Assembly: GCF_032921865.1 (NCBI RefSeq) | Contig: NZ_CP136684.1 | Coordinates: 3,817,001-3,881,000, forward strand | Reading direction: 5' to 3' | From: Thalassospira lucentensis | GTDB taxonomy: Bacteria > Pseudomonadota > Alphaproteobacteria > Rhodospirillales > Thalassospiraceae | DNA: 64,000 nt | Shown here: positions 48,048-57,195 of the stretch, one piece after another | Position numbering within the stretch: the stretch's first letter is position 1 | How the letters are laid out: the number at the start of each line of letters is the position of its first letter | Program-made: the position numbers and the translations under genes | The notes under the pieces: model-generated | Told to the model about the DNA's origin: nothing | Database searches by the model: none | The model's input: the letters and a program-made list of their open reading frames with translations, nothing else

Positions 48048-48592
48048 CAAACGCCCTCGTGCTCTTCTTCTTTGATTTCAAATTCGCGGTGGCCGGCCAG
48101 AACCAGAATGCTTCGCGCTGCCAACGACATCCCCTGAATGAACATCAGGGTGCAGAAAATCAAAATGACTGTTTTGTACAGAAATAACCCAGGTAACCCG
48201 CCGGTTTCATGTGATCCTTCCAGTCTGTGCCAGCTGGTCATCACATAAGGATAACTGTAAATCACAACCATTGTGATCACCGGTAGCAGCAGGAAGACAG
48301 ACCCGAACAAATCAACCCATGCCTTGTAGCGTGGCGACGCCGGGCGATAAAAAACATCTACCCTTACATGCCCTTCGTGAAGAAGCGTATAGCCCGCCCC
48401 AATCATGAAAATGATACCGTAAAGCCACATGTAGCTTTCCTGCATTGACACCCAGCCGACGGCAAATCCGTATCGCAACGTCGCCACCAGAAATGTGATG
48501 ACAACCATCGGAATTACCAACCAGGCAACACCGCGTCCGATCCAGTCATTCAGACCATCGACAAGGCGGACAAATCTCGAAAGAAACCCCAC
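48047..48592 (-). CDS. dctQ: TRAP transporter small permease DctQ, copy 1
   Basis: A 181-residue, four-helix small subunit. Family features are LVDGLNDWIGRGVAWLVIP, the SMQESYMWLYGIIFMIGAGYTL segment and HVRVDVFYRPASPRYKAWVD. A GTG at 48590-48592 is preferred, 8 bases after AGGAGG, and gives the same length as copy 2. It starts the dctQM unit, which runs toward dctP. Confidence 0.9.
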   Translation of the reverse strand: MGFLSRFVRLVDGLNDWIGRGVAWLVIPMVVITFLVATLRYGFAVGWVSMQESYMWLYGIIFMIGAGYTLLHEGHVRVDVFYRPASPRYKAWVDLFGSVFLLLPVITMVVIYSYPYVMTSWHRLEGSHETGGLPGLFLYKTVILIFCTLMFIQGMSLAARSILVLAGHREFEIKEEEHEGV

Positions 48593-48973
48593 TCTTTCTG
48601 CCTCCTGTACATTTTTTGGTATTTTTGTCTGGCAGAAGAATTCTGCCTTTGGACGCCAAGCTTGCAAGCGACCATTGACCGTTGCGACTGTATACAGACA
48701 ATTCAGGCAGCGTTTCACACCATATTGTTATGCTCACAAATAATTTTATGCTGCTCAAACAGCATAGGATTCATATTTGATGTACATATTTGGTGCTTAA
48801 AAGTATGCAATCCCTTATAAAATCATACCAATCAAATCGACTGGCTTTTTCTGAAAATAAATACCTTGTCTGTATAACATTTATGGAACAAAATTTTATC
48901 CTATTGATAAATTTTAAAACAAAACGTAGCCAAGTGCCCGGACGGAAATCGATATCGACGAAAGGCATCTATA
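48593..48973. other. Divergent intergenic region between dctQ copy 1 and proC
   Basis: No supported gene in 381 bases; the sequence is AT-rich from about 48720 on. It should contain both promoters. No strong dyad noticed. Confidence 0.5.
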
Positions 48974-49774
48974 ATGACACGTCTGTTGTTTATCGGCGCT
49001 GGCAGGATGGGCAGCGCAATAATCAGTCGCCTGATAACTTCGGGTGACATGAAGCTCGATATTTCAATCTGCGACCCATATTTTTCACGCGGAACGAACC
49101 CCGCTCTCGACAAGGTTTCCGCAATTTATCCAACACTGGAAGCAGCCGAAATTGACGGACCATTTGATGTTATCGTTCTGGCGATCAAGCCCCAGCTGTT
49201 CGGCAAACTGGCCCATTTGCTGAAGTTGGTAACGACACAACATAGCCTTGTCATATCGGTGATGGCGGGGATTGCCGTTGATGCCATCCGGCACACGCAC
49301 GATTACAGCGTTGTCCGGACGATGCCGAACATTGGTGCCGCACACGGTCACTCCGCAACAGCATGCTTCGCCGGACCATATGTCACAGAAGCTGGAAGAA
49401 CACTGGCAACCCGGATCATGGAAAAAATCGGGTCGGTATACTGGGTCAAGGATGAAGAGTTGCTTCATGCGGTCACCGCTGTTTCAGGCAGTGGTCCGGC
49501 TTATTTCTTTGCGTTCGTGGAAGCGTTGGCCAACGCCGGGAAAGACCTTGGACTATCACCTGAACTCGCAAAAAACCTTGCAATTGATACGCTTCAGAGC
49601 GCATCCGCCTCTCTGCAGCAAATGCGCGATCCATCATTGCTCCGCGATGCCGTTACCAGCCCATCAGGTACAACCGCAGCAGCATTGGCGGCCTTTTCTT
49701 CGAATAACGATCTTTCAAATCTCGTCAGTCGCGCGACACGGGCTGCCAACGCCAGATCGATCGAACTGAAATAA
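48974..49774 (+). CDS. proC: Pyrroline-5-carboxylate reductase
   Basis: A 266-residue enzyme making proline from pyrroline-5-carboxylate. The Rossmann motif is LLFIGAGRMGSAII, followed by VILAIKPQ-like IVLAIKPQLFGKLA, VVRTMPNIGA and the C-terminal signature AVTAVSGSGPAYFFAF with LRDAVTSPSGTTAAAL. Its position between the two TRAP loci is unusual and probably reflects an insertion or duplication around it. Confidence 0.94.
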   Translation: MTRLLFIGAGRMGSAIISRLITSGDMKLDISICDPYFSRGTNPALDKVSAIYPTLEAAEIDGPFDVIVLAIKPQLFGKLAHLLKLVTTQHSLVISVMAGIAVDAIRHTHDYSVVRTMPNIGAAHGHSATACFAGPYVTEAGRTLATRIMEKIGSVYWVKDEELLHAVTAVSGSGPAYFFAFVEALANAGKDLGLSPELAKNLAIDTLQSASASLQQMRDPSLLRDAVTSPSGTTAAALAAFSSNNDLSNLVSRATRAANARSIELK

Positions 49775-49804
49775 CCCTGCTTCGCAAAAAGCCTGCCAAC
49801 TCGG

Positions 49805-49840
49805 GGGAAACCGTTCATCAATGACGGTTTCCCTTTTTTA
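49805..49840 (+). terminator. Rho-independent terminator of proC
   Basis: GGGAAACCGT pairs with ACGGTTTCCC around a 9-base loop, followed by six T residues. Confidence 0.9.
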
Positions 49841-50180
49841 TTCTTCATTTCATTCTTTCAAAATTCCCAGTGAATTTAACTTTCTGATACTGAAAGGCAG
49901 TTTTTTTGACTGAAACAAAGGTAGAATTTCTCAGATATTCATATCTGAAACGTCCATGAATGGATATTCATGCTGACGTCTTACTTTAATTTTGTAGTAG
50001 CAATATAATTATCTATTTCAAACACCCCAAACATCATTTTTATCTGACTGAAAAATAGTTATTTGTACTTTATTTCGCATTTGCAGCATGTCGACCTTCT
50101 CCGTAGTTTTAGTCCACTGTGTGAAAATCGGAAAAACACAGAATTTTTGGGTACTTACCTAAACAGGGAGACTGCATTTC
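49841..50180. other. AT-rich region upstream of dctP copy 2
   Basis: No supported gene in 340 bases. Contains the dyad pair at 49931-49972 and, just before the ribosome-binding site, a GGTACTTACC element near 50150. It should carry the dctP copy 2 promoter. Confidence 0.55.
49931..49972. promoter_or_regulatory. Two dyads sharing a GATATTCAT repeat upstream of dctP copy 2
   Basis: The first is TCAGATAT-TC-ATATCTGA (49931-49948), perfect. The second is CATGAAT-GGAT-ATTCATG (49955-49972), perfect. The direct repeat GATATTCAT occurs in both, 29 bases apart, close to three helical turns. Nothing similar is seen ahead of copy 1. Looks like a two-site operator. Confidence 0.4.
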
Positions 50181-51281
50181 ATGAAAAGACGTCAATTTCT
50201 AAGTGGTGCCGCAGTTGCCGGTGCAACGGCGGCCCTTGCATCCGGTTTTGCGAAGCCGGCCATTGCCCAAGGCGCTCGTGAATGGCGCATGGTAACCACG
50301 TGGCCGAAAAATTACCCAGGCCTTGGTACCGGTGCTGAATTGCTTGCCGAATACATTACAAAAGCATCCGAAGGTCGCCTTACCGTCAAGGTGTTTGGCG
50401 CGGGCGAGATTGTTCCCGCATTTGAGGCCATTGAAGCCGTCGGAACCGGTGCCGTGGAAATGGGCCATGGTGCCCCTTATTACTGGAAGGGCAAACTGCC
50501 CGCGACGGAATTTATCGCCTCAATGCCTTTTGGCCTGACCGCTCAGGAACAAAATGCATGGTTTTACTACGCTGGCGGTCAGGAACTTGCCGACAAGGCT
50601 TATGCCGAGCTCAACTGCAAATTCTTTGCTTCAGGCAACACCGCAGCGACCATGGGTGGATGGTATAATAAGGAAATCAATAGCATTGAGGATTTCAACG
50701 GTCTGAAGATCCGTATTCCGGGCCTGGGTGGTGAAGTTCTCAAAGCAGCCGGAGCGAACGTTGTAAACCTTCCGGGTGGTGAACTCGCCCCTGCCCTGCA
50801 GACCGGCTCCATCGATGCCGTTGACTGGGTGGGACCATACAATGATCTCGCTTTTGGTCTTTACAAATCGGCCAAATATTACGTCAATCCCGGCTGGTAC
50901 GAACCAGCAACCGTGCTTGATAACTTCATCAACCTTGATGCGTGGAATGAACTTCCAGATGATTTGAAGGCGATCGTCGAAGCCGCTAACAAGGCCGTAA
51001 ACGTAATGGTCATGTCGGAATTCACCGCCCGTAACAATGACGCGCTCAAGACACTTGTCGACAAGCACAATGTGGAACTTCGTCGACTGTCTGACGACAC
51101 CATTCTGGCACTTGGTAAATTGACAGGCGAAGTTCTGTCTGACGTTGCAAGTCGAGATCCGCTTGCCAAAGAGGTATTTGACAGCCTTGTCAAATTCCGC
51201 ACCCAGTCCGTTGCCTGGTCGAAAATTGCCGAAGGCGGTTTCATGCAGGCACGTGCGATGGATTACCCGTTCCCGGGTTAA
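50181..51281 (+). CDS. TRAP transporter substrate-binding protein DctP, copy 2
   Basis: A 366-residue paralogue of the protein at 45512-46606, with the same Tat signal and most of the same sequence. The carboxylate-binding Arg178 is kept (LKIRIPG). The positions matching the TakP sodium ligands have changed, with Thr157 in place of Gln (SGNTAATMGG) and Asp215 in place of Glu (IDAVDWVGPYND). The neighbouring aromatic segment also differs (NAWFYYAGG). Substrate or ion use has therefore probably shifted relative to copy 1. It is followed by two terminators and faces dctM copy 2. Confidence 0.92.
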   Translation: MKRRQFLSGAAVAGATAALASGFAKPAIAQGAREWRMVTTWPKNYPGLGTGAELLAEYITKASEGRLTVKVFGAGEIVPAFEAIEAVGTGAVEMGHGAPYYWKGKLPATEFIASMPFGLTAQEQNAWFYYAGGQELADKAYAELNCKFFASGNTAATMGGWYNKEINSIEDFNGLKIRIPGLGGEVLKAAGANVVNLPGGELAPALQTGSIDAVDWVGPYNDLAFGLYKSAKYYVNPGWYEPATVLDNFINLDAWNELPDDLKAIVEAANKAVNVMVMSEFTARNNDALKTLVDKHNVELRRLSDDTILALGKLTGEVLSDVASRDPLAKEVFDSLVKFRTQSVAWSKIAEGGFMQARAMDYPFPG

Positions 51282-51321
51282 TCCAGTCTCGTGGTTTGCC
51301 CAAACCTCTGCCGAGAATCAG

Positions 51322-51352
51322 AAAAGGTCGACAATCCCGTCGACCTTTTTTC
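51322..51352 (+). terminator. Rho-independent terminator of dctP copy 2
   Basis: Stem AAAAGGTCGAC / GTCGACCTTTT with a 6-base loop, then T-run. Confidence 0.9.
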
Positions 51353-51375
51353 TGACTATCAGCACCAGCTTCAAT

Positions 51376-51406
51376 AAAAAAGACGCCTAAAACAGGCGTC
51401 TTTTTT
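51376..51406. terminator. Bidirectional terminator next to dctM copy 2
   Basis: AAAAAAGACGCCT pairs with AGGCGTCTTTTTT around a 5-base loop; A- and T-runs on both sides suit the dctM copy 2 end on the minus strand as well as the plus side. Confidence 0.9.
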
Positions 51407-51425
51407 CAATTACATGCGCAATTGG

Positions 51426-52802
51426 CTACTTGAACAACACGTCCGGTAACCAGGTTGCCAGGGCCGGGAATGCGGCCACAAGGCCAAGTCCAAGAACCTG
51501 GATCAGGACAAACGGAACAATCCCGCGATAGATGTCCCAGGTCTTGATTGCCGCCGGAGCCACCCCACGCAGATAGAACAGGGCAAACCCGAACGGTGGT
51601 GTCAGGAAGCTGGTCTGCAGGTTGATGGCAATCATCACGCCAAGCCAGACGGGATCGATATCCATCTTGAGCAGGATGGGGCCAACGATTGGCACAACCA
51701 CAAACACGATTTCAATGAAATCGAGGAAGAAGCCCATGACAAACATCAGCAGCATGACAACCAGCATGGCGCTGAAAACACCGCCCGGAAGGTTATGCAG
51801 CAGTTCTTCGACAAGGTGATCCCCGCCAAGGCCACGGAAGACCAGCGAGAATACCGAAGCACCCAGCAGGATTACGAACACCATCGCGCTGATCTGGACG
51901 GTCTGGCGCGTCACGTGACGCAGAACATCCCATGACAGGCGTTTGTAGAAAGCCGCAAGAATGACGGCACCAACGCCACCAAAGGCCGCAGATTCCGTCG
52001 GGGTTGCAATACCGGTCAGGATCGAGCCAAGCACGGCGACAATCAGCAATCCCGGGGGTATCAGCGCACGAAGAACTTCGCCCCAAAGACCTTCCGGACG
52101 CTTGTCGGTGACCAGCGGAGGCGCCGATTTCGGATCAATAAACGCCTGAATGATGATCCAGCAGATATAAAGCCCAACCAGAAGCATGCCGGGAATGAAT
52201 GCACCGGCAAACAGGTCGATAACCGAAACCGGCTCCGGCGCCCAATTGCCCAGCGAACGTTGTGCTTCGGCGTAAGCGCCTTGCAGGATATCACCGAGCA
52301 AAACCAGTACGATCGACGGCGGTATGATCTGCCCCAATGTACCGGATGCACAGATTACCCCGGTCGAAAGACGCGGGCTGTAACCGGCCTTTTGCATCGC
52401 CGGAAGGCTGAGAAGCCCCATCGTCACAACAGTCGCACCGACAATCCCGGTTGACGCCGCCAGCAGCATCCCCACCAGCACGACCGAAATGCCAAGCCCC
52501 GCCCGCATGGTGCCAAACAGAAGCCCCATGGTCGTCAGCAGCTTTTCGGCAATCCGGGCACGTTCAAGCATGACGCCCATGAAAACGAAAAGCGGGATCG
52601 CAACATAAAGCTCGTTGGTCATCACCCCGAAATAGCGCGACGGCAAAGAGCCCAGAAGCGGCATGTCAAACACGCCCATCGAGTTGCCGATCAGCGCAAA
52701 GGCAAGCCCCGTCCCCGCCAGGGAAAATGCGACCGGAAAACCGAGAAGAAGAACGCCGCAGGCTACTGCGAACATTACAAGGCTAAGAATTTCCCCCGAC
52801 AT
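51426..52802 (-). CDS. dctM: TRAP transporter large permease DctM, copy 2
   Basis: A 458-residue paralogue of the gene at 46674-48047. Most residues are the same; differences are scattered and mostly conservative, for example LIGNSMGV in place of LLGDALGV near residue 37. The same helical layout and motifs (ASGTLGQIIPPSIVLVLLGD, FFLDFIEIVFVVVP) are present. Start ATG overlaps the dctQ copy 2 stop by one base. Near-identical DNA blocks are shared with copy 1 (see findings). Confidence 0.94.
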   Translation of the reverse strand: MSGEILSLVMFAVACGVLLLGFPVAFSLAGTGLAFALIGNSMGVFDMPLLGSLPSRYFGVMTNELYVAIPLFVFMGVMLERARIAEKLLTTMGLLFGTMRAGLGISVVLVGMLLAASTGIVGATVVTMGLLSLPAMQKAGYSPRLSTGVICASGTLGQIIPPSIVLVLLGDILQGAYAEAQRSLGNWAPEPVSVIDLFAGAFIPGMLLVGLYICWIIIQAFIDPKSAPPLVTDKRPEGLWGEVLRALIPPGLLIVAVLGSILTGIATPTESAAFGGVGAVILAAFYKRLSWDVLRHVTRQTVQISAMVFVILLGASVFSLVFRGLGGDHLVEELLHNLPGGVFSAMLVVMLLMFVMGFFLDFIEIVFVVVPIVGPILLKMDIDPVWLGVMIAINLQTSFLTPPFGFALFYLRGVAPAAIKTWDIYRGIVPFVLIQVLGLGLVAAFPALATWLPDVLFK

Positions 52803-53347
52803 CAAACGCCCTCGTGCTCTTCTTCTTTGATTTCAAATTCTTTATGTCCGGCCAGCACGAGAATGCTGCGCGCAGCAAGGGACAATCCCTGCAAAGCAAT
52901 CAGGACGCAGAAAACGAGAATAACCGATTTATAAAGGAACAGCCCCGGCAGGCCGCCGGTTTCGTGCGATCCTTCAAGGCGATGCCAGCTGGTCATCACA
53001 TAGGGGTAACTATAGATATACACCATGATGATCACCGGCAGCAGCAGCAGCAGGGAACCGAAAAGGTCAACCCAGGCCTTATAGCGTGCCGAAGCCGGCC
53101 GATAGAACACATCAACCCGGACATGGCCACCATGCAGCAATGTATAACCGGCTCCCACCATGAAGACGATGCCGTGCAGCCACATATAGCTTTCCTGCAT
53201 CGAAACCCAGCCAATGGAAAACCCGTAACGCAATGTCGCGACCAGAAATGTGATCACCACCATCGGGATTATCAGCCAGGCCACGCCACGTCCGATCCAG
53301 TCATTCAGACCGTCGATAAAACGGACGAAACTCCCTAGAAAATTCAC
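52802..53347 (-). CDS. dctQ: TRAP transporter small permease DctQ, copy 2
   Basis: A 181-residue paralogue of the gene at 48047-48592, with DGLNDWIGRGVAWLIIP, SMQESYMWLHGIVFMVGAGY and the shared C-terminal EFEIKEEEHEGV. It opens at an ATG (MNFLGSFVRFIDG). It forms a coupled unit with dctM copy 2. Confidence 0.92.
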   Translation of the reverse strand: MNFLGSFVRFIDGLNDWIGRGVAWLIIPMVVITFLVATLRYGFSIGWVSMQESYMWLHGIVFMVGAGYTLLHGGHVRVDVFYRPASARYKAWVDLFGSLLLLLPVIIMVYIYSYPYVMTSWHRLEGSHETGGLPGLFLYKSVILVFCVLIALQGLSLAARSILVLAGHKEFEIKEEEHEGV

Positions 53348-53533
53348 GTTTTCACTCCCACGCCCTTTTGGAAATCACAGGGATTTTGCAGGCTCCCTGC
53401 CAATCAGGTTGCGAAGTTACATATTTACGCCCCAAAACGCTATATATTTTGCCTGTTTGAGCGCCATTCCGGAATATGGAATAAAAACAAGCCACTTTTT
53501 CTGAGAACATGGCCAAACATGTGCCCGAAAACG

Positions 53534-53569
53534 AAAAAGGGATAAGGCCATCCCTGCCCTTATCCCTTT
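53534..53569 (-). terminator. Rho-independent terminator of parC
   Basis: AAAGGGATAAGG pairs with CCTTATCCCTTT, followed on the minus strand by a TTTTC-rich run. Confidence 0.85.
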
Positions 53570-53599
53570 ATTCTCTCGCTATCAGATCAAGCGAATGTG

Positions 53600-55843
53600 T
53601 TACTCGAACTTGTTTGATCGCGGGAAACCGGTCGGCGGCATACGACCGGCACCGGCACGCTTGCCAATCCATTCGTCAAGCTCGGTAACCGTACGTGTGC
53701 GGCCTTCACTGCCACCCATTGTCCAGCTCAGACCTTCTTCAAGATTGAACAGAATAAGGTCTGCCAAGCCACCCTGACGATATTTCTGCAGGATGACCCC
53801 GCGCCCGCGGGTCATTTCTGGCACCTCGGCCACCGGATAGATCAGAAGCTTACGGTTTTCGCCCAATACAGCGACATGATCCTGATCGACTGGCAGGCAG
53901 ATTTTGGCCTCTTCATCCTTGCCAAGGTTCAAAATCTGCTTACCGTTCTTGGTCTGGGCGACAACATCAGCCTCTGCCACCTGGAAGCCGCGGCCGGCCG
54001 AGCTTGCAACAAGCAGGTTCCGGCCCGGCTTATGGATAACCATTGCAACAATGTCATGTTCCTGTGGCAGATCAATTGTCAGCCGGATCGGTTCACCATG
54101 GCCACGGCCGCCCGGAAGCTTGTCACATGACATCGTGTAACAACGGCCTTCGGTGCTCATAATCAGAAGCTTGTCAGTGGTGAAGGCTTTAAGGGCAAAG
54201 CGGCCCTCGTCACCATCCTTGAACTTCAGATCACTGGTATCGGCGGTATGCCCTTTAAGGGCTCTGATCCATCCCATTTTCGAACAGATCACCATGATCG
54301 GCTCACGTTCGATCAAGGCTTCAAGGGGGACTTCGATTTCTTCCGGCGCATCACCGATTTCGGTACGGCGCTTGCCAAGGGTCGTCTTCTTGCCGAATTT
54401 CTCGCGCATTTCCTCGACTTCGTCGCGGATTTTTTCCCAACGCAGCGTTTCGCTGGCAAGAAGCGCTTCGAGGCCTTCTTTCTCTTCGGTCAGTTTGGCA
54501 TGCTCGTTTTTGATTTCCATCTCTTCGAGCTTGCGCAACGACCGCAGACGCATATTAAGAATTGCATCCGCCTGAACTTCGGTGAGATTGAAGGTCGTCA
54601 TCAAGGAAACCTTCGGCTCATCCTCGAACCGAATGATCCGGATCACCTCGTCCAGGTTCAGATAGGCAACAAGATAACCATCAAGAACTTCAAGACGATG
54701 ATTGATCTTGGCCAGTCGATGGTTGGAACGACGGATAAGAACATCCTGCCGATGCGCCAGAAACGCACGCAGCACTTCGCGCAGGTTCATCACGCGCGGC
54801 GTATTGTCCCCGTCCAGCACGTTCATGTTCAGACCAAACCGGATTTCCAGTTCGGTATTCTTGAACAGCATTTCCATCAGATGTTCCGGCTCGACAGCAC
54901 GGGTGCGCGGTTCGAACACCAGACGGATCAGGTCGGTCAATTCATCGCGGACATCGGCCAGAAGCGGAAGCTTTTTCAGAACCATAAGGTCTGCAATACG
55001 CTCGACCAGTTTGGCTTTCTGAACCTGATAGGGAATTTCGGTCACAACGACCTGGAACAGCCCGTGACTGAGTTTCTCGACTTCCCATTTGGCGCGCAGA
55101 CGGAATGAACCGCGCCCGGTAGCATAGGCCTCAAGAATATTTTCGCGCGGCTCGACCAGAACACCACCCGTCGGGAAATCCGGCCCCGGCACACATCGCA
55201 CCAGTTCCGCAATCGACGTATCGGGATTATCGATCAGCTTGATCAGGCCGGCACACAGTTCGCCAACATTGTGCGGCGGAATGTTGGTTGCCATACCAAC
55301 CGCGATACCAGCGGCGCCATTGGCAAGCAGGTTTGGAAACGCTGCCGGCATGACAATCGGCTCGTGATCTTCGCCGTCATATGTCGGCCGGAAGTCAACC
55401 GCATCTTCATCAAGGCCGTTCATCAAGGCCGCGGCAACCGCGGTCATGCGGGCCTCGGTATAACGCATTGCCGCTGCATTATCGCCGTCGATGTTGCCAA
55501 AGTTCCCCTGCCCGTCGACCAGCGGATAGCGAACGGCAAAATCCTGCGCCAAACGGACAAGCGCGTCATAGACCGACTGATCACCATGCGGGTGATATTT
55601 ACCGATCACGTCACCGACAACACGGGCGCATTTCTTGAAGCCCTGCGCCGGATCAAGCTTTAGCTGGCGCATGGCATACAGCAGACGCCGATGCACAGGT
55701 TTCAGACCATCGCGCACATCGGGAAGAGAGCGCGACATGATCGTCGACATGGCATAAGCGAGATAACGTTCGCTCAACGCGTCCGCAAGGCGCGTTTCCC
55801 TGATTTGGCCGGCATTGGCCGGATCGGAAGTCTTGGTGCTCAT
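53600..55843 (-). CDS. parC: DNA topoisomerase IV subunit A
   Basis: A 747-residue type IIA topoisomerase subunit that decatenates replicated chromosomes with ParE. The opening [20 protein letters not shown], the conserved [18 protein letters not shown] and the catalytic Tyr128 in [10 protein letters not shown] are present. The quinolone region reads [15 protein letters not shown]-terminal beta-blades are present ([15 protein letters not shown]). The ATG at 55843 gives the family-like start; a longer form adds a short unrelated segment. Convergence with dctQ copy 2 is handled by the terminator at 53534. Confidence 0.95.
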   Translation of the reverse strand: MSTKTSDPANAGQIRETRLADALSERYLAYAMSTIMSRSLPDVRDGLKPVHRRLLYAMRQLKLDPAQGFKKCARVVGDVIGKYHPHGDQSVYDALVRLAQDFAVRYPLVDGQGNFGNIDGDNAAAMRYTEARMTAVAAALMNGLDEDAVDFRPTYDGEDHEPIVMPAAFPNLLANGAAGIAVGMATNIPPHNVGELCAGLIKLIDNPDTSIAELVRCVPGPDFPTGGVLVEPRENILEAYATGRGSFRLRAKWEVEKLSHGLFQVVVTEIPYQVQKAKLVERIADLMVLKKLPLLADVRDELTDLIRLVFEPRTRAVEPEHLMEMLFKNTELEIRFGLNMNVLDGDNTPRVMNLREVLRAFLAHRQDVLIRRSNHRLAKINHRLEVLDGYLVAYLNLDEVIRIIRFEDEPKVSLMTTFNLTEVQADAILNMRLRSLRKLEEMEIKNEHAKLTEEKEGLEALLASETLRWEKIRDEVEEMREKFGKKTTLGKRRTEIGDAPEEIEVPLEALIEREPIMVICSKMGWIRALKGHTADTSDLKFKDGDEGRFALKAFTTDKLLIMSTEGRCYTMSCDKLPGGRGHGEPIRLTIDLPQEHDIVAMVIHKPGRNLLVASSAGRGFQVAEADVVAQTKNGKQILNLGKDEEAKICLPVDQDHVAVLGENRKLLIYPVAEVPEMTRGRGVILQKYRQGGLADLILFNLEEGLSWTMGGSEGRTRTVTELDEWIGKRAGAGRMPPTGFPRSNKFE

Positions 55844-55988
55844 GAACGATTTTTCTTGTTGTTTGGCAGGTTGCAATCAATTCGGCAATTCAGTCCGTTA
55901 TCCGGCGCTCAATCACCATTTTGGCAACATACTACGGTGGGTATGGTTCTGGTCAACACAAGTCCGCATCAAAGTACGGTATTTATTT

Positions 55989-56738
55989 TTAATCCGTGTC
56001 TGCTGATCGCCAGATATGGCTTACCAATCTGTCGCGGGCTGCAACGGGCTTTACACCTTTTGCCTCGAAAATATCGCGATGAATGAAAAATCCGGTCAGT
56101 TTGATCCCCTGTCGGAATTGTTCGTTCAACCCTTGTTCCCGACTGCTTTGAGACGCCCGCCCACCAGCCAGAAACGCCGGCAACGGCAACAGACGGTCAC
56201 GATAGGCCGTGCCTGCGGCCTCGGAAACGGCGCGGCCACTTTTGGGGGAAACAAAACACAGATCATCCGTGACATCGGTTGCCGCACAACGATCAAGGCT
56301 TAACCCATATCCAAGTTCGTCAAGCAAACCGACTTCCCATCGGATATAGGATGCCAGCCATTGTTCTGTCTTAAGGGCCGCAAGCAATGCGACGGTACCG
56401 TGATATAATGCGGCATGTGCTTCGCGTTCCGGCAAAGTGACTTCAAGCATGGCACAGGCCGAACTCAACGCCATCAACGGCCCGGGAGACAGCAAAAGAT
56501 CGGCAACATGCGCGCCCGTCAATTCACAGCGAAACTGCCCCAGATGTTCAGCCAGTCTGGCCGACCATCCCACCCGAACCTCGTTTCCGGGCTCAAGCGT
56601 GCCGCGCATGGATTTGCTGGTCGCCCCGCGTACCATACCGGCATATCGGCCGTAGTCGCGTGTCAGAACCGAGAGACGTACCGAATTTTCGCCGAGCTTG
56701 CGTGTGGACAGGACGATTGCATCATCACGCCAATCCAT
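55989..56738 (-). CDS. recO: DNA repair protein RecO
   Basis: A 249-residue recombination mediator that helps RecR load RecA on SSB-coated DNA. The N-terminal OB fold opens DDAIVLSTRKLGENSVRLSVL with the conserved YGRYAGMVRGA. The long C-terminal helical domain follows; the zinc cysteines of some RecO proteins are largely absent here, as in many alphaproteobacteria. It is downstream of era and the two small membrane protein genes. Confidence 0.92.
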   Translation of the reverse strand: MDWRDDAIVLSTRKLGENSVRLSVLTRDYGRYAGMVRGATSKSMRGTLEPGNEVRVGWSARLAEHLGQFRCELTGAHVADLLLSPGPLMALSSACAMLEVTLPEREAHAALYHGTVALLAALKTEQWLASYIRWEVGLLDELGYGLSLDRCAATDVTDDLCFVSPKSGRAVSEAAGTAYRDRLLPLPAFLAGGRASQSSREQGLNEQFRQGIKLTGFFIHRDIFEAKGVKPVAARDRLVSHIWRSADTD

Positions 56739-56747
56739 CCTGCACCT

Positions 56748-56915
56748 CTAGAAAAAGCCGCGTGGCAGGATCAGACGGGTAACAAGAAAGAAAAGACCGG
56801 CAAGACTGGATGCAAGGCAGATCAACGCAACAATAAAAACAATACGTTTCAATGTGTTGCTGTTTTCAACTTCATCAATTGCATCATCAATCGGATCATT
56901 GTGGTGCCTGGTCAT
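56748..56915 (-). CDS. Small single-span membrane protein, unknown
   Basis: A 55-residue protein: an N-terminal acidic/His segment (MTRHHNDPIDDAIDEVENSN), then one membrane helix (IVFIVALICLASSLAGLFFLV) listed here only by its ends, and a short basic tail. Its ATG overlaps the stop of the gene before it by one base (TAATG). No family recognised. It lies 9 bases before recO on the same strand. Confidence 0.65.
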   Translation of the reverse strand: MTRHHNDPIDDAIDEVENSNTLKRIVFIVALICLASSLAGLFFLVTRLILPRGFF

Positions 56916-57145
56916 TACGACGGTCCATTTCCATTCAAACGCCAAAGCAATCCAAGAACGAATGTCGCAACAGCCGCCAGCAAAGCCAGAAGATTAACCG
57001 GGCGCGAAAGGAATGATTTCTCGCGCTCGATATGTTTGCCGTCGTGCCGATAACGGAATGGCCGGCGGGCAACACGCGCAACGATCATCGCGGCAACGGC
57101 GCCAACGACAATCAACACTATTCCCCAGATAGATCCGTTTTCCAT
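56915..57145 (-). CDS. Small two-span membrane protein, unknown
   Basis: A 76-residue protein with two hydrophobic segments (IWGIVLIVVGAVAAMIV and LLALLAAVATFVLGLLW) separated by a basic hydrophilic loop rich in Arg/His (RRPFRYRHDGKHIEREK). The ATG at 57145 is preferred over an upstream in-frame codon. It is translationally coupled to the next small gene. Lying between era and recO, where many relatives have no gene, both may be lineage-specific. Confidence 0.65.
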   Translation of the reverse strand: MENGSIWGIVLIVVGAVAAMIVARVARRPFRYRHDGKHIEREKSFLSRPVNLLALLAAVATFVLGLLWRLNGNGPS

Positions 57146-57195
57146 ATCCAAACCCGTTGGCTGGCTACAATCGCGTCTCGCTTGCCGGACATGCC

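Noticed and set aside
45512..53347. TRAP duplication as a mobile element or genomic island
   Set aside because: No integrase, transposase or tRNA att-like direct repeats flank it, and base composition matches the surroundings; an ordinary segmental duplication explains it.
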